Shown: positions 1 through 11,758, counted from the stretch's first letter. The stretch: 64,000 bases of DNA from Blastocladiella emersonii ATCC 22665 (GCA_025594325.1 JANHCV010000014.1:744001-808000), one strand, 5' to 3'. Notes: a model not told the origin generated them from the letters alone. Program-made: numbers and translations.

Positions 1-140
1 GGCACACGAGGCATCACAAACATAGCGTATCTAGAAACCAAAGTCGTTGAAGTTGAGGAAACGAAATCGATATAAACTCGGCGGTCGCTCCCGCGCCACA
101 CTGAAGAAATCACACTCGATGCCCGCTCACTGCTCACTGC

Positions 141-2593
141 TCACTGCAGCTCGAGCGAGACGAACAGCGACTCAACCGCACCGGCCGTGGTCACCGGAGC
201 AACATGACGGAGTTCACAGAAGACCGCGCGCGCTGTGTCCGCGTCGAGCTGATGCTTGGTGCTCCGCGCCATCTTCATGAGCCACTTGGCGTCCTTGACG
301 CCGTCCAGCGCGCCATCGGGCACAAGTTCCCAGAAGTCGAGCGGGAGCACCGTGTCGGGTCCAAGCTCGGCAAGCGATGCCGCGGGCTCGGCACGAAACA
401 GAAACCGGAACGCCTGCTTCAGGCGCGGAACGACCGGGACGCGGCACCGCGGACAGACGCCGTTTGGGTACTCGGCGAGCTCGTCGTCAGTGCGGCCCTG
501 CAGCCCGCTGCGGCCCTTGGCCTGCGCAATAATTCGAACAGATCCCGCACGGTCCGGAGGGAACCACCCGGTCGGCGTGTAGGCCGAGCCCATGACCTCG
601 CGGATCAGCCGGTGAAGTTCAGTCATGGCAGCTGTCCAGGAAGCGTGGACCTCGAGCGTGCAGCGCTGCGATTCCTCACGCGGAGTTGGCGAGTACAGCG
701 TCTTGGTATGGCTGCCAACGATATGGTTGAGCAGGATAGAGAGAAACATGCGCGCCGTGGTCGAACCCTTGGCGCGGACCTGCTGAAGCGCCGCGTCACG
801 CATATTCGGGTCGTTGAGAACAATGGCAGGGAGCCAAGCCAGAACGTGCAAATCATGCATGTTTGGCGAACGAGCGACAGCGAGAAATTCGTTGGCCAAG
901 CAGAACAGGAGCCACGGGCTGAGTCGACGTTGCTCGCTGCACCCAAATATGCAGTTTAGAGTCAGCACAATAAACCGCGAGACCGAGAGCTGATTTTCTG
1001 CCGCCTCCTCCATGACGGCAAAGTCGCCCTGCAGTGCTGCCGCAAAGTCGGGAAGCGCGGCTTCAAACTGCTCGCGCCCAAGCTGACGGTAAGCGTGGAC
1101 CAGGATGTTGGTCGCGCTGCGGCCACCCTCGTAAATGCCGAGAACACTTACTCGGAATGCTACAAGAGGAGCGAGAATATGTCACCACAGGTCGACTGGA
1201 GCACTCGAGCTACGCGCATACCTTCGACGAGTACAAGAGCAAGCCGTGACTCAAGATGCTCGGCCACAAATACTGAGAGATCGCTGGTACCCGTGCTGTC
1301 GTCCTCCGCCAGGCCCTTCAAGAGAATTTCCGCCCACGTACCTTCGTTAAACACACCGTGCTTGTCGAGGAGAGCGAGCAGCTCCGCATCGAGGTGCTCG
1401 TACTTCCACTCTCTGACCTGAAGTCGGACGTTTCGCAAACCATTTTCCTCGATGCCTTCGGCGAGACAGGCCGGGTGGTGCTCCGCGACAAAACGTACAA
1501 AGTCACGCGGGATCGGCGCAAGCAGATAGTTGATGAGATGGAGTCAGGCGGGCGACCACATGCGGCCGGGTCTGCGCTTGCGCAGCAGCCAGTCCAAGAT
1601 TGGTATGTAATTGGCAGCTGGGCGCGAAAAGTCTTGTTTGGGAAGGGTCGCGAGCGCAAAAGGCGCGACCGTGTTTTCGCCAAATGCATGCGCTAGCCCC
1701 ATCATGTCGATGCGGAAGCGCGGGTCGATGAGCACGCGGAACGAGTTGGGACACCACATGACAGCCGAGAGCAAGCACATGTGCTCGAGCAGCGAAGTGG
1801 GTTGAAGTTTGTTATCATGGGCGTCGCCTAAAACCGCAAGAATGCAGGAATTGCTGAGCTCGAGCTCACCCTCCAGTGTTAAGGCGAACCATTTCGACGG
1901 CGGCAGGGCTCGCTTCAAAACGCTAGGAAGGTCTCGCTCAACAGCGGCGAGCAAGTCAGTGAGCAGGTCGGCATCGTCCATGTGCACAGCGGCACAGAGT
2001 AGAAGGTACGGCGCAGCAAGATGCGGGTGCAGGACCTGGTTCGACCGCGCTCTGGCAAGGTCGCCAACCGGATCCACTGAGGAATAGAAAATATCCGCTA
2101 ACGCCCAAGCCGTCTCGCGTCTGAGGGTCGAAGCGTGCTTGCGCGCGTACTGGCGCTGGTCGAAGAGGAACCCGGTCATCAGCGCGCGCATAAGCTGCGC
2201 ATCTGGACCAAGGACGCCTGGGAGCGGTGATTTGAGCGTCGAGTTAAAGTATGTCTGGCTGAGCAGAAACGTAAGCTCGTGAAACACGCGCAGTCCGCGC
2301 GAATTTTGCTTGTACAAGTCAGCGAGCTGCGGGCGGAAGGAGCGGCGGAGCACGATCGGCGCCCAAATCCGGTTGATCGAAGGCTCGCAGGCGGGTCCAA
2401 TGATGCAACGAGAAGCAACACACAAGATTGAGCGCGGCCGCGCAAGCTGTAAGACCAGCGTCAAGATGGCGTCCGGCAGCGCCGTGACGGGTGCAACGAC
2501 AACACCAGGTTCCGCGGCCGGTGCCACCGACGGGATTTCGGCCTCCTCTGTGGCAGTTTGCAGCGAGTTATGACGGGAGTCCATTCGATTCAT
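141..2593 (-). pseudogene. F-box-like family protein, two exons, one in-frame TGA
   Basis: Unrecognised protein family; a paralogue of the gene at 2965-5411. Start taken at the ATG at 2593 (MNRMDS), matching MDSMKE in the paralogue; upstream 2638 and downstream 2584 are alternatives. An F-box-like segment (LPDAILTLVLQLARPRS) follows about 50 residues of leader, then a long helical region. The frame meets TGA at 1544-1546 but resumes in the same frame with clear paralogue similarity (LLAPIPRDFVRF against LLNPLPRDYLRY), so this is a single nonsense codon, not a frameshift. Exon 1 ends at 1222 with donor GTATGC; the intron is 1160-1221 (62 bp, ends TAG); exon 2 (1159-141) ends in the conserved block PDGALDGVKDAKW. 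An F-box role in ubiquitin ligase targeting is inference. Pseudogene status rests on the TGA alone. Confidence 0.62.
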
Positions 2594-2964
2594 GGTTGGG
2601 AGTGCGTTCGCGGCGGGAGCTTCGACGGTTCGCTCCACCCGGTCAGCTTCCCATGCGTCCTGGGTCGCTCGAATCTTGATGTTTCAGCACGTGTTCTTCT
2701 TCTCATGTGGACACAGAATCGACATCCCGAGCACCCACAACAGAACATGGCCGGATGTGCTCAAAAATGTGGTGTCAGTCACATCACATGACTGTCGCGT
2801 GATTGATCGACGCGTCTCATGTCTCCTGTCTCGTGCCGCGAGAGGCTCCATGCGGAGCGACTTCGGTTTTCCTCAACATGTGTGGAATGCAAGAGAATGA
2901 CCTTTAGTGACTGAATTCAGACGGCGACGCTTGCCAGGACGGTACCGACCAGGCCGCTCGACTG
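2594..2964. other. Intergenic region between two F-box-like paralogues
   Basis: No gene seen. It holds the upstream region of the 141-2593 gene, including the conserved motif at about 2780-2820, and the short 3' flank of the 2965-5411 gene. Confidence 0.6.
2780..2820 (-). promoter_or_regulatory. Upstream motif shared by F-box-like paralogues
   Basis: A CACATG-type E-box-like core followed by TTGATCGACGCGTCTC (plus-strand reading) lies about 190-225 bp upstream of the 141-2593 gene. The same pair of words, closer together, occurs at 23681-23708 about 105-130 bp upstream of the related gene at 21992-23579. A weaker form (CTGATCAACGCGACG) lies near 5494-5508 upstream of the 2965-5411 gene. ACGCGT also matches the fungal MluI cell-cycle box, but the regulatory role is inference. 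Confidence 0.4.
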
Positions 2965-5411
2965 CTAAAGCGTGAAGGTCGCAAGCAGGAACTTGACAGC
3001 GCCAGCCGACGTCGCGGGCGCGACGCGATGAAGCTTGCGAATGATCGCGCTCGCCGTGACCTTGTCGAACTCGCGGATCGAGGTGCGCGCCATGGTCACG
3101 AACCATTTCGCGTCCTTGGCGCCGTCGAGCGCACCATCAGGTACAAGCTTCCAGAAGTCAAGCGAAAGCGCCGTTTCCGGGTCAATCGCTGCGAGCGATG
3201 CCGCGGGCTCGGCGCGGAGAAAGAACCGGAGCACCTGCTCCATGGGTGTGATCACTGGCGCATGGCACAGCGGACAAGTGGCGTTCGGGTGGTCGAGACG
3301 TTCGCGCTCAACGTGGCCGTGGAGTCCGTCCTGAAGCGTGTCCCGAGCAAGATTGCGGATGGACTCGGCGTAATCAGCACAGATACTCGCATCCGCGCAG
3401 CTGGGCGAGCTAGCGCTTTCGCGAATCAGCCCGTGCAGGTCAAGCATGGCAGCCAACCAGGATGCGTGTGTCTCAGGCGCGCAACGGTGCACTGGCGCTT
3501 CGCGCGAGTCCTGCGGGGGTAAAGTCGACTCGTCGCTGGTGTCCGTCAGGATATGGAGAAAGAAGGAAAGGTAATACACCGCGATCGCGGCACCTTCGGC
3601 GCGGACATGTGAAAGCGCAGCCTCGCGTGTATCCGGGTCGCCAAGGGCAACAGCAGGGAGCCACGTCATACAATGCAAGTCATGCGCCTGTGGATTGGGG
3701 GTGATAGTGAGGAACTTGTTGGCAAGGCGAAACAACAGCAATGGGCTGAGCTGGCGCCGCTCGGCACGACCGAAGACCCGATCAAGTGCCTGCGCGATGG
3801 CTTTCGAGAATTCGATTGGGTCGGCCACACGTTGCCGCAAGGAAACGAACGCGCTATGCACTGCCATGGCGAGTGCAGGCAGCAAGGTCACAAACCGCTC
3901 GTGCCCGAGCTGGCGGTGTCCGTAGTGCAGGATGCGGGATGTGCAACGGCTGAAAGTTCCGGTCGCGAAGATGCTGCAATAAAACGCTATTACAATGGAG
4001 TGTGTCAGGGTTTGTGGTTTCCAGGATCAGGTTCGAACGCACCCAGAATGAAAGCTTCCGTGAATCGCTCCCCAAGCCGCTCGAACACAAACGAGGGCAG
4101 TCTGCTGATTCCAGTGTTAACTTCCTCGACCATGCCAATTCCGAGAATGCGTGCCCACGATTTGCAGTTCATAAAACCCAGCCCGTCCAGTCGCGCAATC
4201 AAGTCCAAGTCGACGTGTTTTGGCGCCCCCCACTTGAAAATCCGGATTCGAACCGCTTCAACATCGCGCTCCTCGGTTCCCTCGGTAAAGCAAGCCGGGT
4301 AGCGCTCGAGCGCGTAGCGCAGGTAATCGCGCGGAAGTGGGTTGAGCAAGACGTCGAGGATGTGCGCCCCGCGGTCTGACCGAAGCGCGCCAGGCTTGCG
4401 CGTGCGTAGAAGCCAGTCGAGAATGGGGATGCGGGCTGCGGGCGGACCAGAGTGATTTTGATAAACCAGGTTGACGATGGAGAGCCGTGCCATGACGTTG
4501 TCGCCAATCGAGTGCGCGAGAGTCTGCATATCGATGCCAAAACGCGAATTGCTGAGAACGCGGAAAGCGTTACCGCGCCACAGGGCGGCTGAAAGCAGGA
4601 CCAGGTGTTCGATAAACGGCATGGATAGGAGCTTGTTCGTTTCCGGTCCCATGTGCGCGAAAGAGGCGTACATGTGCGTGACCATCAGTCCCTCGATGGT
4701 TAGCCCCCACCATGCAAACATTACGCGCATCGAGAGAATGACGGGGAGATCCCGCTCGACGAGTGAGAGCAGGCGCTCGAGCAACTCGGGGTCGTCCATG
4801 AGTACGGCAGCAGCGAGGATGTAAAAGGGCACGTGGAGGTGCGCGTGAGTAGCGTAGCTTGGCCGAAGCTTTTCAATGGTAGTAACTGGGTCGGGAGCCA
4901 TGTATAAGCAACGTTTTACGGCCCAAAACAGCTCTTTCTCGATTGTCGCGGCCCTCCGACGTGCGTGTTGGCGCTGGTCGAACAAGAAGCCTTTCATGAG
5001 TGTCTCGAGCAGCTGCGCATCCGGACCAACGATTCCGCTCACGGGCGTCTTAAACCGCGCGTTAAAAGTCATTTGATGCAGAACGAAGCCGATCTGGGTG
5101 AAGATACGGTTGGGGTACGCTTTCTTGTACAGCTCGACAAGGACCGGGTTCATGAAACGGCGAAGGACAACGGGCGCCCATATACGGTTGATCGAGAGCT
5201 CGCGAGCGGCAACAGTGAGAAATTTAGAAGCAGTGGAGACGGTCGAACGCGGCCACGCCAGTTGCAAAGTCGAGGTCACGACGGCGTCGGGCAGCTCCGT
5301 GAAGCGTAGGGCAGCAGCGACGGGCTCCACTGCTGCTGCCACGGGCTCGACGTCGACACCATATACAGCAGATTGCATCAAGTCGGGATGCGTTTCCTTC
5401 ATTGAATCCAT
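2965..5411 (-). CDS. F-box-like family protein, two exons, open
   Basis: Closest relative of the gene at 141-2593, and the only one of the three family members in the window without an obvious break. Start at 5411 (MDSMKETH). Exon 1 encodes about 450 residues: an acidic/alanine-rich leader, an F-box-like segment (LPDAVVTSTLQLAWPRS) near residue 50, then an all-helical region ending in LLNPLPRDYLRYALERYP. Exon 2 encodes about 330 residues with the family blocks LSPLLLFRLANKFL, ATCPLCHAPV and PDGALDGAKDAKW. The CPLC pair is CPRC in the paralogue, suggesting a small metal site. The intron lies within about 3972-4055: acceptor TTGCAG just before 3972 looks good, but the donor nearest the paralogue position (GTGCGT) does not keep the frame, so the junction is uncertain. 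Function unknown; a substrate-adaptor role is a guess from the F-box-like start. Confidence 0.6.
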
Positions 5412-5611
5412 GTTTGGCGGTTCGATCGGAAGAGAGCGCGTTCGGCGACGCGTCGCGTCGCGTTTCGCAGCATGGGAACGCGAACACGTGCGCCTGATCA
5501 ACGCGACGTGCATGCGGATGCGAGGCTCGTTTTGGTTTGCATAAGATGAAAGACTGGCAAATTCTGAATCTATTTCTCGCATCGAATGACCCCTTGAAAT
5601 ACACAATAGCG

Positions 5612-6784
5612 CTACTCCTGACCCGCAAAGTAACCTGGAGCGAGAACCGACGCCTTCCACCACGCGACAACCTTGCGGAACCCGAGCTCGGCGGCCTTGT
5701 CGATCGCGCCCGTGTCGACTGGAAGCGTCACACCCGACCGAAGCCGCCACCAATCGAGCCGTGCAAGAACCTGGTCTTCGTCGTCGCCGCTGTTCACGTC
5801 CGCCCACGTCGCGGGGCAGATAAACTGGTGGCCGTACAGCGACTGCGAGAGCCAGGTAAGACTGTTGATCTTGTTGTGGCGGCTGGCGAGCGCGATGGGT
5901 TTGGGCCAAAGCGGTTTGCCAAAGTAGTTGGTTGTCAGGTCGGCGCCGAATGCGTCGGCCTCGGACATGATCCAGTCGAGCGACTTGGTGTTTTCGGCGG
6001 CGAGCAGATCCATGATAAGATCCTCCCAGTCGATGTTGGACAGCCACGAGCGCCACACCTTGCTCTCGCACATGGTCATGAGCATGTCAAAGCTGCCCGC
6101 CTTGAGCGCCATGTGCGCGAGGTCCTCGGGCTCGCCGACGCTAAGGCCGCTGACGCGCTCGAGCCAGTCGATGATACCAAACTTGTCCTGCTGGATAGCC
6201 GCCTGCACCGCGCGGTCCGTGAACAGCGGGCGATAGCGCGACCGCATCCATCACTGGACTGTGTGCCAGTGGCCGCGGCAAATGACCTCGTCGAGGGCGC
6301 GCGTCGAGTAGCCCTTGAACAGCTCGTTGGACTCGAGCCACTCCAAGACGTCACACTGGCCGTGCGCCGACGCCTCGTCGACGAGCTCCGCCGCATCGTA
6401 GTACCGCGGGTTCGAGTTGAGCCACTCGTCGAGCAAGTCGGTATAGCCCGAGGCGCAGAGTAAGTGCGCGTAGAACTTGGAGCGGACCGGGTCCTCGAAG
6501 CCGCGACCCAAATCGTCGCCCGGCCCGCGGCACTGGATCAGCCGGTCGCGAAGCAGCTCGTTCTCGGGCTTCAAAGCGTAAGCCCGGAAGTTGGGATGAA
6601 TGGCAAGCCGCAAGACAAGTCGGCGGAGCCGATTCAGGCCGGGCGCAACGGCGAGAAGTGGCAGCGGATCGACGCGGGTAAGCGACGGGTCGTCAAGGAA
6701 GACGCGGATCAAAATGTCCTCGACGATCGAGAGCGCGAGAGTCGGCTGACTCTGATGCATGGAGTGGTCTTCATTGAGCTTCAT
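5612..6784 (-). pseudogene. Ankyrin-like 'WW' family protein, TGA at a conserved Trp
   Basis: Member of a family of about 390-residue proteins made of degenerate ankyrin-like helical repeats (pattern ALDE-x-CxxGHxxTVxWW, DxxGxIxWL). Start at 6784 (MKLNEDHSMHQ); relatives start MNSHEYNSMQ or MDSHKCNSMQ. The N-terminal SIVEDILIRVFLDDP-x-DPLPLL block is common to all members. TGA at 6251-6253 replaces the first Trp of the WW pair (relatives read VAWWMESR or VDWWRRSG; here VQ-stop-WMRSR), and about 210 residues of homology follow in the same frame to 5612. One TGG to TGA change accounts for the break. Function unknown; protein-binding by analogy to ankyrin repeats. Readthrough is possible but unsupported. 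Confidence 0.66.
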
Positions 6785-6951
6785 GGTTGAGCGTGATCTA
6801 GCGTTGGGAAGGAGAGGGAGAGTGGGCGGCGGCGATCAACGAGTTGCGTGAATGCAGGCGATCGCCGCTCCGCTCAAACGTGATGTGGCGTGGCGCGTTG
6901 CCGCTGTCCGAGGCCTTCAAGACGAGAGATCGAGCTCAGCAATGTGATGTA

Positions 6952-9811
6952 CTAGGGGTGTGTGCGTTGCACACTCTGTCTCAGCAGTAGGCGACTCGGC
7001 TGGCCGGCAAATGACTGAACATCAAAGTCGAGTTGACGGGATGTGGTCCGTCTTGTGAGGGAAGCAGTTTTGCTAAGTCGAGCATGTGCCAGTCGCTGTC
7101 GCCCTGACCGCTGCTCTTAACAACGAGCTGCCGCCAAAGGAGTGGTCCGGTTGTGGAGGGCTTGCGGACGAGATCGACGCACTCGAGGTCAAAGATTTCG
7201 TCGGGTTGGAGACCGAGGCGACGCGCGTGTTTCGCGGCGGCCATCGAGTTCCACGCGTCGCGCACCGAGTTCTGCGCCGTGATGAGGACCTGGTCGCCCC
7301 AGTCGTCGAGCTGGCCTGAGTGCTGGCCCAGTACGACGTCTGCTCGCCGCGAGCCGAGGTACTCGATCACGCGCTGCGAGACGATGCAGTTGCGCAGGTC
7401 CTGGAGCAAGTTGAGGAAGCTCGCGTCGCCCGACTGCCGCATCTGCTGCACGAGAAAGAAGACCGAGTCGAAGGCGAGCCACCGATCGCGACCAATGTTG
7501 GCGTCAGTTCGAGTTCTGCTGACCGCTGGCCGCTCCTTGCGCTTGGACGCGCGCTTCTTCTGCTGCTGCCGAGGCTCGCCGTCGACCTGCATCGGGTCTC
7601 CATCATGAACCGCGTCGATGTCCGCCTCGGGCTCGGTCGCCTGTTCCGAAGGGATTGTGAGCGAGCGGGCCATGACGGGCTCGAACTGGAAAAAGTCGCC
7701 AAACGCGAAGACGTGCAGGCCGCCAAACGGACGATGGTCGCGGCTCGGGTATAGCGCGTCGAAGCGCAAGTGCATTGCGGCGAACAGCTCGGCGCCGACC
7801 ATGGAGATCGAGGCCTCGAGCTTGGCCTAGGCTTTGTCGCTCATCAGCTTGGTCGCCGAGACGATGGTGCCGATACCGCACATCAGCGTTGCCACGCTTG
7901 ATGGCATTGAGCGTCGACTCGACGTGCTCGACGACGCGGCGCTCCTCGACGTTGAGCCCTTGAAGGTACGGAGCGAGTTGCTCCTGTCGCGCGAGCTGCT
8001 CCCGGACGGCTGGCGGTGCGACACCACCGTCTGCTTGAACGAGTCGAGCGCGAGGTGGCTCCGCCGAGCGTTCTGCTGCAAACCGACGGGCATCCTCGTC
8101 GGCCTTCCTGGCCAGATCGGCGTAGTTGGCGAGTTGCGCGAACCACGCCGGATCCGAGTCGACCTTGAGCAGCTGCTGGCGAAGCTCGAGTGGCAGAGCA
8201 GGCACGGGCGCGTTCGAGTTTGAGAGCAGTCCGTAGTGTACTGCCGACATGAGGAGCATGACCGCGTGCTGGTCGTTCTGGGAGATGATCGAGAGGATCT
8301 CGTGCAGGAAAGCGTCGTTGCCGTGAGCTTCTTGCGCGATGCCGACGGGCATGATCTCACCGTCAGCCTCGTCGTCGTTACCCATGCCAGTACCGCCGGC
8401 GCGTCGAAGGTCGACCTGCTCGGGCGTCGCGCTGTTGTCGGCCTCCGAATCGTCGACCAGCTTGCCGGGTGACGTGTTCACGTAGTTGCGGAAGTTGTTG
8501 ATCCACCGGAGCCGGTCGCTGCCCTGCTCGAGCGTGCTTTTGAAGAGATCGAGCGTCTGCGACCACGTCTCGCCGCGAGCCGGAGCCACCTCGTTGATGG
8601 CGCGGAACGGCTTGAACAGGATCATGGAGATCATGGCGCGCGACTCGGTGCTGCCGATATCGGACGACTGGCTGACCTGCTTGTTGAACAGCGGCACGGG
8701 AACGACCTTGGTCGCGCGCATCGCGACGACGAGCTTGCCGACTGCAGCATGGGTGCCGCGGAACCTGTACCGCGGCTCGGCGTGGCGACCGCGCTTGGCG
8801 CGCGGCACGTTGCCGTCGTCGGCATTGTCGTCGGGCACGGACTGCTGCGAGCGGTTCGTCGTGGACTTGATGGGCTCCACGCGACAGCACCAGACAAAGT
8901 CGTAGAGCGAGATCGACTTGAGCTCGCTGGGCCGGTGAATGTAGTGGTCGCTGATGGTGACTTTGTCGGTGATTGGGCGGTTCTCGAAAGTGATGCGCTC
9001 GTCGTCGTTCTCGTCGTCCTCCTGCTCGAGCTCGCGTTCATCGTCGACTGCCGCGGCGCCGTCCTCGCCGACGCGCTGCGCGTCAGTTGTGTTGCCTGAT
9101 GCGTCCGAGCCCGCCGCGTTTGTGACCATGCGCAGGAACTGGTAGAGCGGGCCGTGGGCGAAGATGTACGTCGTGGAGACCCACGTCTCCTCGCCCTTGC
9201 GGATCAGGTCAAGCGCGATCTGCTGCCCGTTGATCTCACGCGACGTGGTCAAGCGGTTGATGAGGCCGCGCAGAATGGAGCTGACGGAGAGCTGGAGCGT
9301 AACTTCTTGGCGCGCTCGAGGGGGGCGTACGTGCTGTAAGAGTACGGCGGCACCTTGGCGACGTAGTTGGTGATGTAGTACATGACGTTTGCGGGGTTGA
9401 AGCCAAGAAGCGGAAAACCAGATCTCAGGATTCCTTCAGAGGTCCATGTAACGCGAAGAAAATGGACACAGAGCGCTTTAAGAGAAGGATATCTGAGCAA
9501 AAAAAAACAGTCAAAGAAGTCAATTCACGATTGTGATGAACACGGGGGTAGGGAAGAAGGCGAAAGACAGAAGTGGATCAAATCGGTCATGACTCCGCTA
9601 GATGATGCTTTCTATGGTGCCAACCTTGTTGCATAGAGTTACAGGATAGATTGTATCAGAGTATTTACAGAAAAGTGAGGAGAAGATAATTCGAGCGCGA
9701 CCGAGACGCGTCGCGACGCGTGTTGATGGGAGTGGCAGAAAAGTCAGGCGTGCCAAATGGCCCAGCTTGAGCGCGAATTCAGCTCCACAGAAACTCAGCC
9801 TACTGCTGAGA
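6952..9811 (-). mobile_element. Helentron/Helitron2-type element, copy 1, decayed
   Basis: A rolling-circle transposon of 2,860 bp read on the minus strand. The 5' end at 9811 is TCTCAGCAGTAGGC. The 3' end at 6952 is CTAG, preceded by a hairpin (GTGTGC, loop, GCACAC). The word GCCTACTGCTGAGA, about 40 bp inside the 3' end, is the exact inverse of the 5' terminus: an asymmetric terminal inverted repeat, typical of Helitron2/Helentron elements. Flanking bases are T on both sides and there is no target duplication. The same ends occur at 39355-40661, and the same 3' end at 21965. Inside are frameshifted pieces of the Rep/PIF1-helicase protein, so it is not autonomous. Confidence 0.8.
6960..9500 (-). 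pseudogene. Helentron Rep/PIF1-helicase remnant
   Basis: Broken coding sequence inside copy 1. Reading down from 9500: the end of the Helitron-like Rep domain (YITNYVAKVPPYSY), a frame change near 9250, a long stretch with RFRGTHAAVGKLVVAMRA and NNFRNYVNTSPGKL (about 9250-7900), another frame change near 7850, then PIF1-type helicase sequence from 7802 (MVGAELFAAMHLRFDALYP, FGDFFQFEPV, then Arg-rich insert, then DQVLITAQNSVRDAWN). The Walker A segment is missing at the frame change. The protein ends short of the C-terminal AYALTAHKAQG helicase motif, which is kept in the copy at 39355-40661. Confidence 0.72.
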
Positions 9812-9845
9812 ATAATCAACAGCGGATGTGAAGGCGCACTCCAAC

Positions 9846-11030
9846 TCACTGGTACACTGGCACGAGGCCCGATCCCATCCACCACTCGAACACGCGGTTG
9901 TACCCGAGTGCGACCGCCTTGTTGAGCGCCTGCAGGTCGACTTGCAGCGGGACGCCGGCCTGGAGCCACCAGTTGAGTCGCGCAACGACCTGGTCCTCGT
10001 TGTCGCCCGGGTTCACGTCCGCCCAGCTCGCGGGACACTCGAACCCGTGCTTGTGGAACGTCTTGGCGAGCCAGCCAAGACTCGCGAGCTTGTTGTGCTT
10101 GCTGGCGCACTCGACGGCCTCCTGCCAGAGCTCGCTGTAGTAAGACATATCCTCGAGGTAGAAGCCGTAACCCTCGGCCTCATAGTACACCCAGCGGAGC
10201 GACCGCACGTTCTCGGTCTTGACGAGGTCCATGACGACGCCGTACCACTCGGCCTCGCGGATCCAGTGCTTGTACAGCTTGTGCGTCGACAGCCGCTCGA
10301 CAATCTCGTAGCTGCCAGCGACGAGCGCGAGCTGCCCGAGCTCATGCGGGTGGCCGATCCCGTTGTACGGGTGGCCCATGGCGCCGCGCGGGCCTTCGCG
10401 GTCCAGCCACTCGATCAGGCCAAAGTCGTCGCGCTCGACGAGCGCAGGGAAGGCGCGCTTTGTGAACTTGGGCGTCAAGCCGGACCGCCGCCACCAGTCA
10501 ACGGCGTCCCAGCTCCGCGAGCAAAAGGCCTCGTCCAAGGCGCGCTCCGAGTACTCTTCGTCCTCGATAAAGTCGCTCTCGCGGAGCCAGTCCAGCGCTT
10601 CGTCGTTGTTGTGCGCAGAAGCCACCTCGATGAGCCGGGTGGTGTTGCGCAGGCGGGGCGTAGACTCGATCCAGTCGCCCAGCTCCTCGGGGCCACGCGA
10701 GGCGCAGAGCAGCGCGCCGTAAAATTCGGAGCGTGCGCAGTCCTCGTTGTCGAACTGGTCACCCTCGGCAGCAGGCTCGCGCGACTCAATCAGCCGCTCG
10801 CGCAGCGAGGACTGGTTGCGCTCGAGCGCCAGGTCGCAGAAGCGCGGGTGCATGGACACGTGCAGAACGAGGCGGCGAAGGCGAGCAAGGCCGGGAGCAA
10901 CGCGCAGGAGCGGGAACGGGTCCGTGCCGCGCGAGTCGGCGAGGACGGCCTGCATCAGGATCTCCTCGACGATCGACTTTGAAAGAACCGGTAGTTTGCG
11001 TTGCATGGAGTTGTATTCATGTGAGTTCAT
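9846..11030 (-). CDS. Ankyrin-like 'WW' family protein, intact (394 aa)
   Basis: Intact member of the family also seen at 5612-6784, 12322-13494 and 13711-14901. Start at 11030 (MNSHEYNSMQ), preceding the shared block SIVEEILMQAVLADSRGTDP-PLL. The body is a run of about 30-residue helical units resembling ankyrin repeats (SERALDEAFCSRSWDAVDWW, ERDDFGLIEWLDREG, ASAHNNDEALDWL). The C-terminus keeps the WW pair (VFEWWMGSGLVPVYQ). Single exon. The Helentron 5' end lies 34 bp past the stop codon, so the transposon landed just downstream. No catalytic motif is visible and function is unknown; protein interaction is likely from repeat type. Confidence 0.78.
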   Translation of the reverse strand: MNSHEYNSMQRKLPVLSKSIVEEILMQAVLADSRGTDPFPLLRVAPGLARLRRLVLHVSMHPRFCDLALERNQSSLRERLIESREPAAEGDQFDNEDCARSEFYGALLCASRGPEELGDWIESTPRLRNTTRLIEVASAHNNDEALDWLRESDFIEDEEYSERALDEAFCSRSWDAVDWWRRSGLTPKFTKRAFPALVERDDFGLIEWLDREGPRGAMGHPYNGIGHPHELGQLALVAGSYEIVERLSTHKLYKHWIREAEWYGVVMDLVKTENVRSLRWVYYEAEGYGFYLEDMSYYSELWQEAVECASKHNKLASLGWLAKTFHKHGFECPASWADVNPGDNEDQVVARLNWWLQAGVPLQVDLQALNKAVALGYNRVFEWWMGSGLVPVYQ

Positions 11031-11157
11031 CTTTCTAGCTTTTTAGGGGCGGGATCAGGGAGAGAGAGGGCGGAGCGCGCAACAACGTGCGCCGAGTTCA
11101 CCGAATCCACACGTGATGTCTCGCAGACGTTTAATACAAGCTGTATGCATGAAGAAA

Positions 11158-11758
11158 TCACTCGCCGACCGCGGCCACAACCATTTCAATCGCCCCACAG
11201 CTCGCCGCCGTCGCGATCCGCGTGCCCGCGGCGAGAATCAGCGGGATCAGGCTCAGGTCGAACATGTCGAGTAGCGGGAGCCCGTAGCGTTCCGGATCGT
11301 ACTGGAGCACCGCAAGCAGAACGGCTGACACGAGCACGACAGCCGTCGCCGCCACCTCGGCGGTCCGCTTGCCCTTGCGTGCCGCGAATACGGCCCACGC
11401 GTAGACAGCGAGCTGGACTGCGGACGCCGCCAGAATCGCGGCGCGGGCCGCCCACCGCGCGTGGTGCAGCTTGATCACGGCGTCGAGGTTGAGCTTCTCG
11501 GGCGCGGCCTCGGCCATCCACTTGATGGACTGGAGCTGCGACGGGCCGTTGAGCAGTTGCTCGGTCACCCACGCGAGCATGACCAGGCGGCCGATCTAGA
11601 AGACGGCGACGTGAGATTAGGCGGAACTCAGGGACGAGGCGGAGTGGGCGTACGATCGCGGCAAGGTCGAGGAAGCCCTGGAGGAGCTTGACGGCCGTGT
11701 TGGGCTGAACAGCCGCGGTCGTGGGCTTGCCGGTGATCGGGTCCTTGGAGACGGGCAT
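11158..11758 (-). CDS. Small multi-pass membrane protein, two exons
   Basis: Unrecognised small protein of about 180 residues with a clear paralogue at 60450-61053. Exon 1 (11758-11654) encodes MPVSKDPITGKPTTAAVQ then a short hydrophobic stretch LLQGFLDLAAI. The intron is 11596-11653 (58 bp, GTACGC to CTAG, phase 0). Exon 2 (11595-11158) encodes IGRLVMLAWVTEQLLNGPSQ and three likely membrane helices: AILAASAVQLAVYAWAVFAA, a second around VLVSAVLLAVL, and a third around LSLIPLILAAG. The block RYGLPLLDMFDLSL is identical in the paralogue. A distant resemblance to peroxisomal or ER membrane proteins could not be confirmed, so no function is given. TGACGTGG words upstream are shared with the paralogue. 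Confidence 0.75.
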
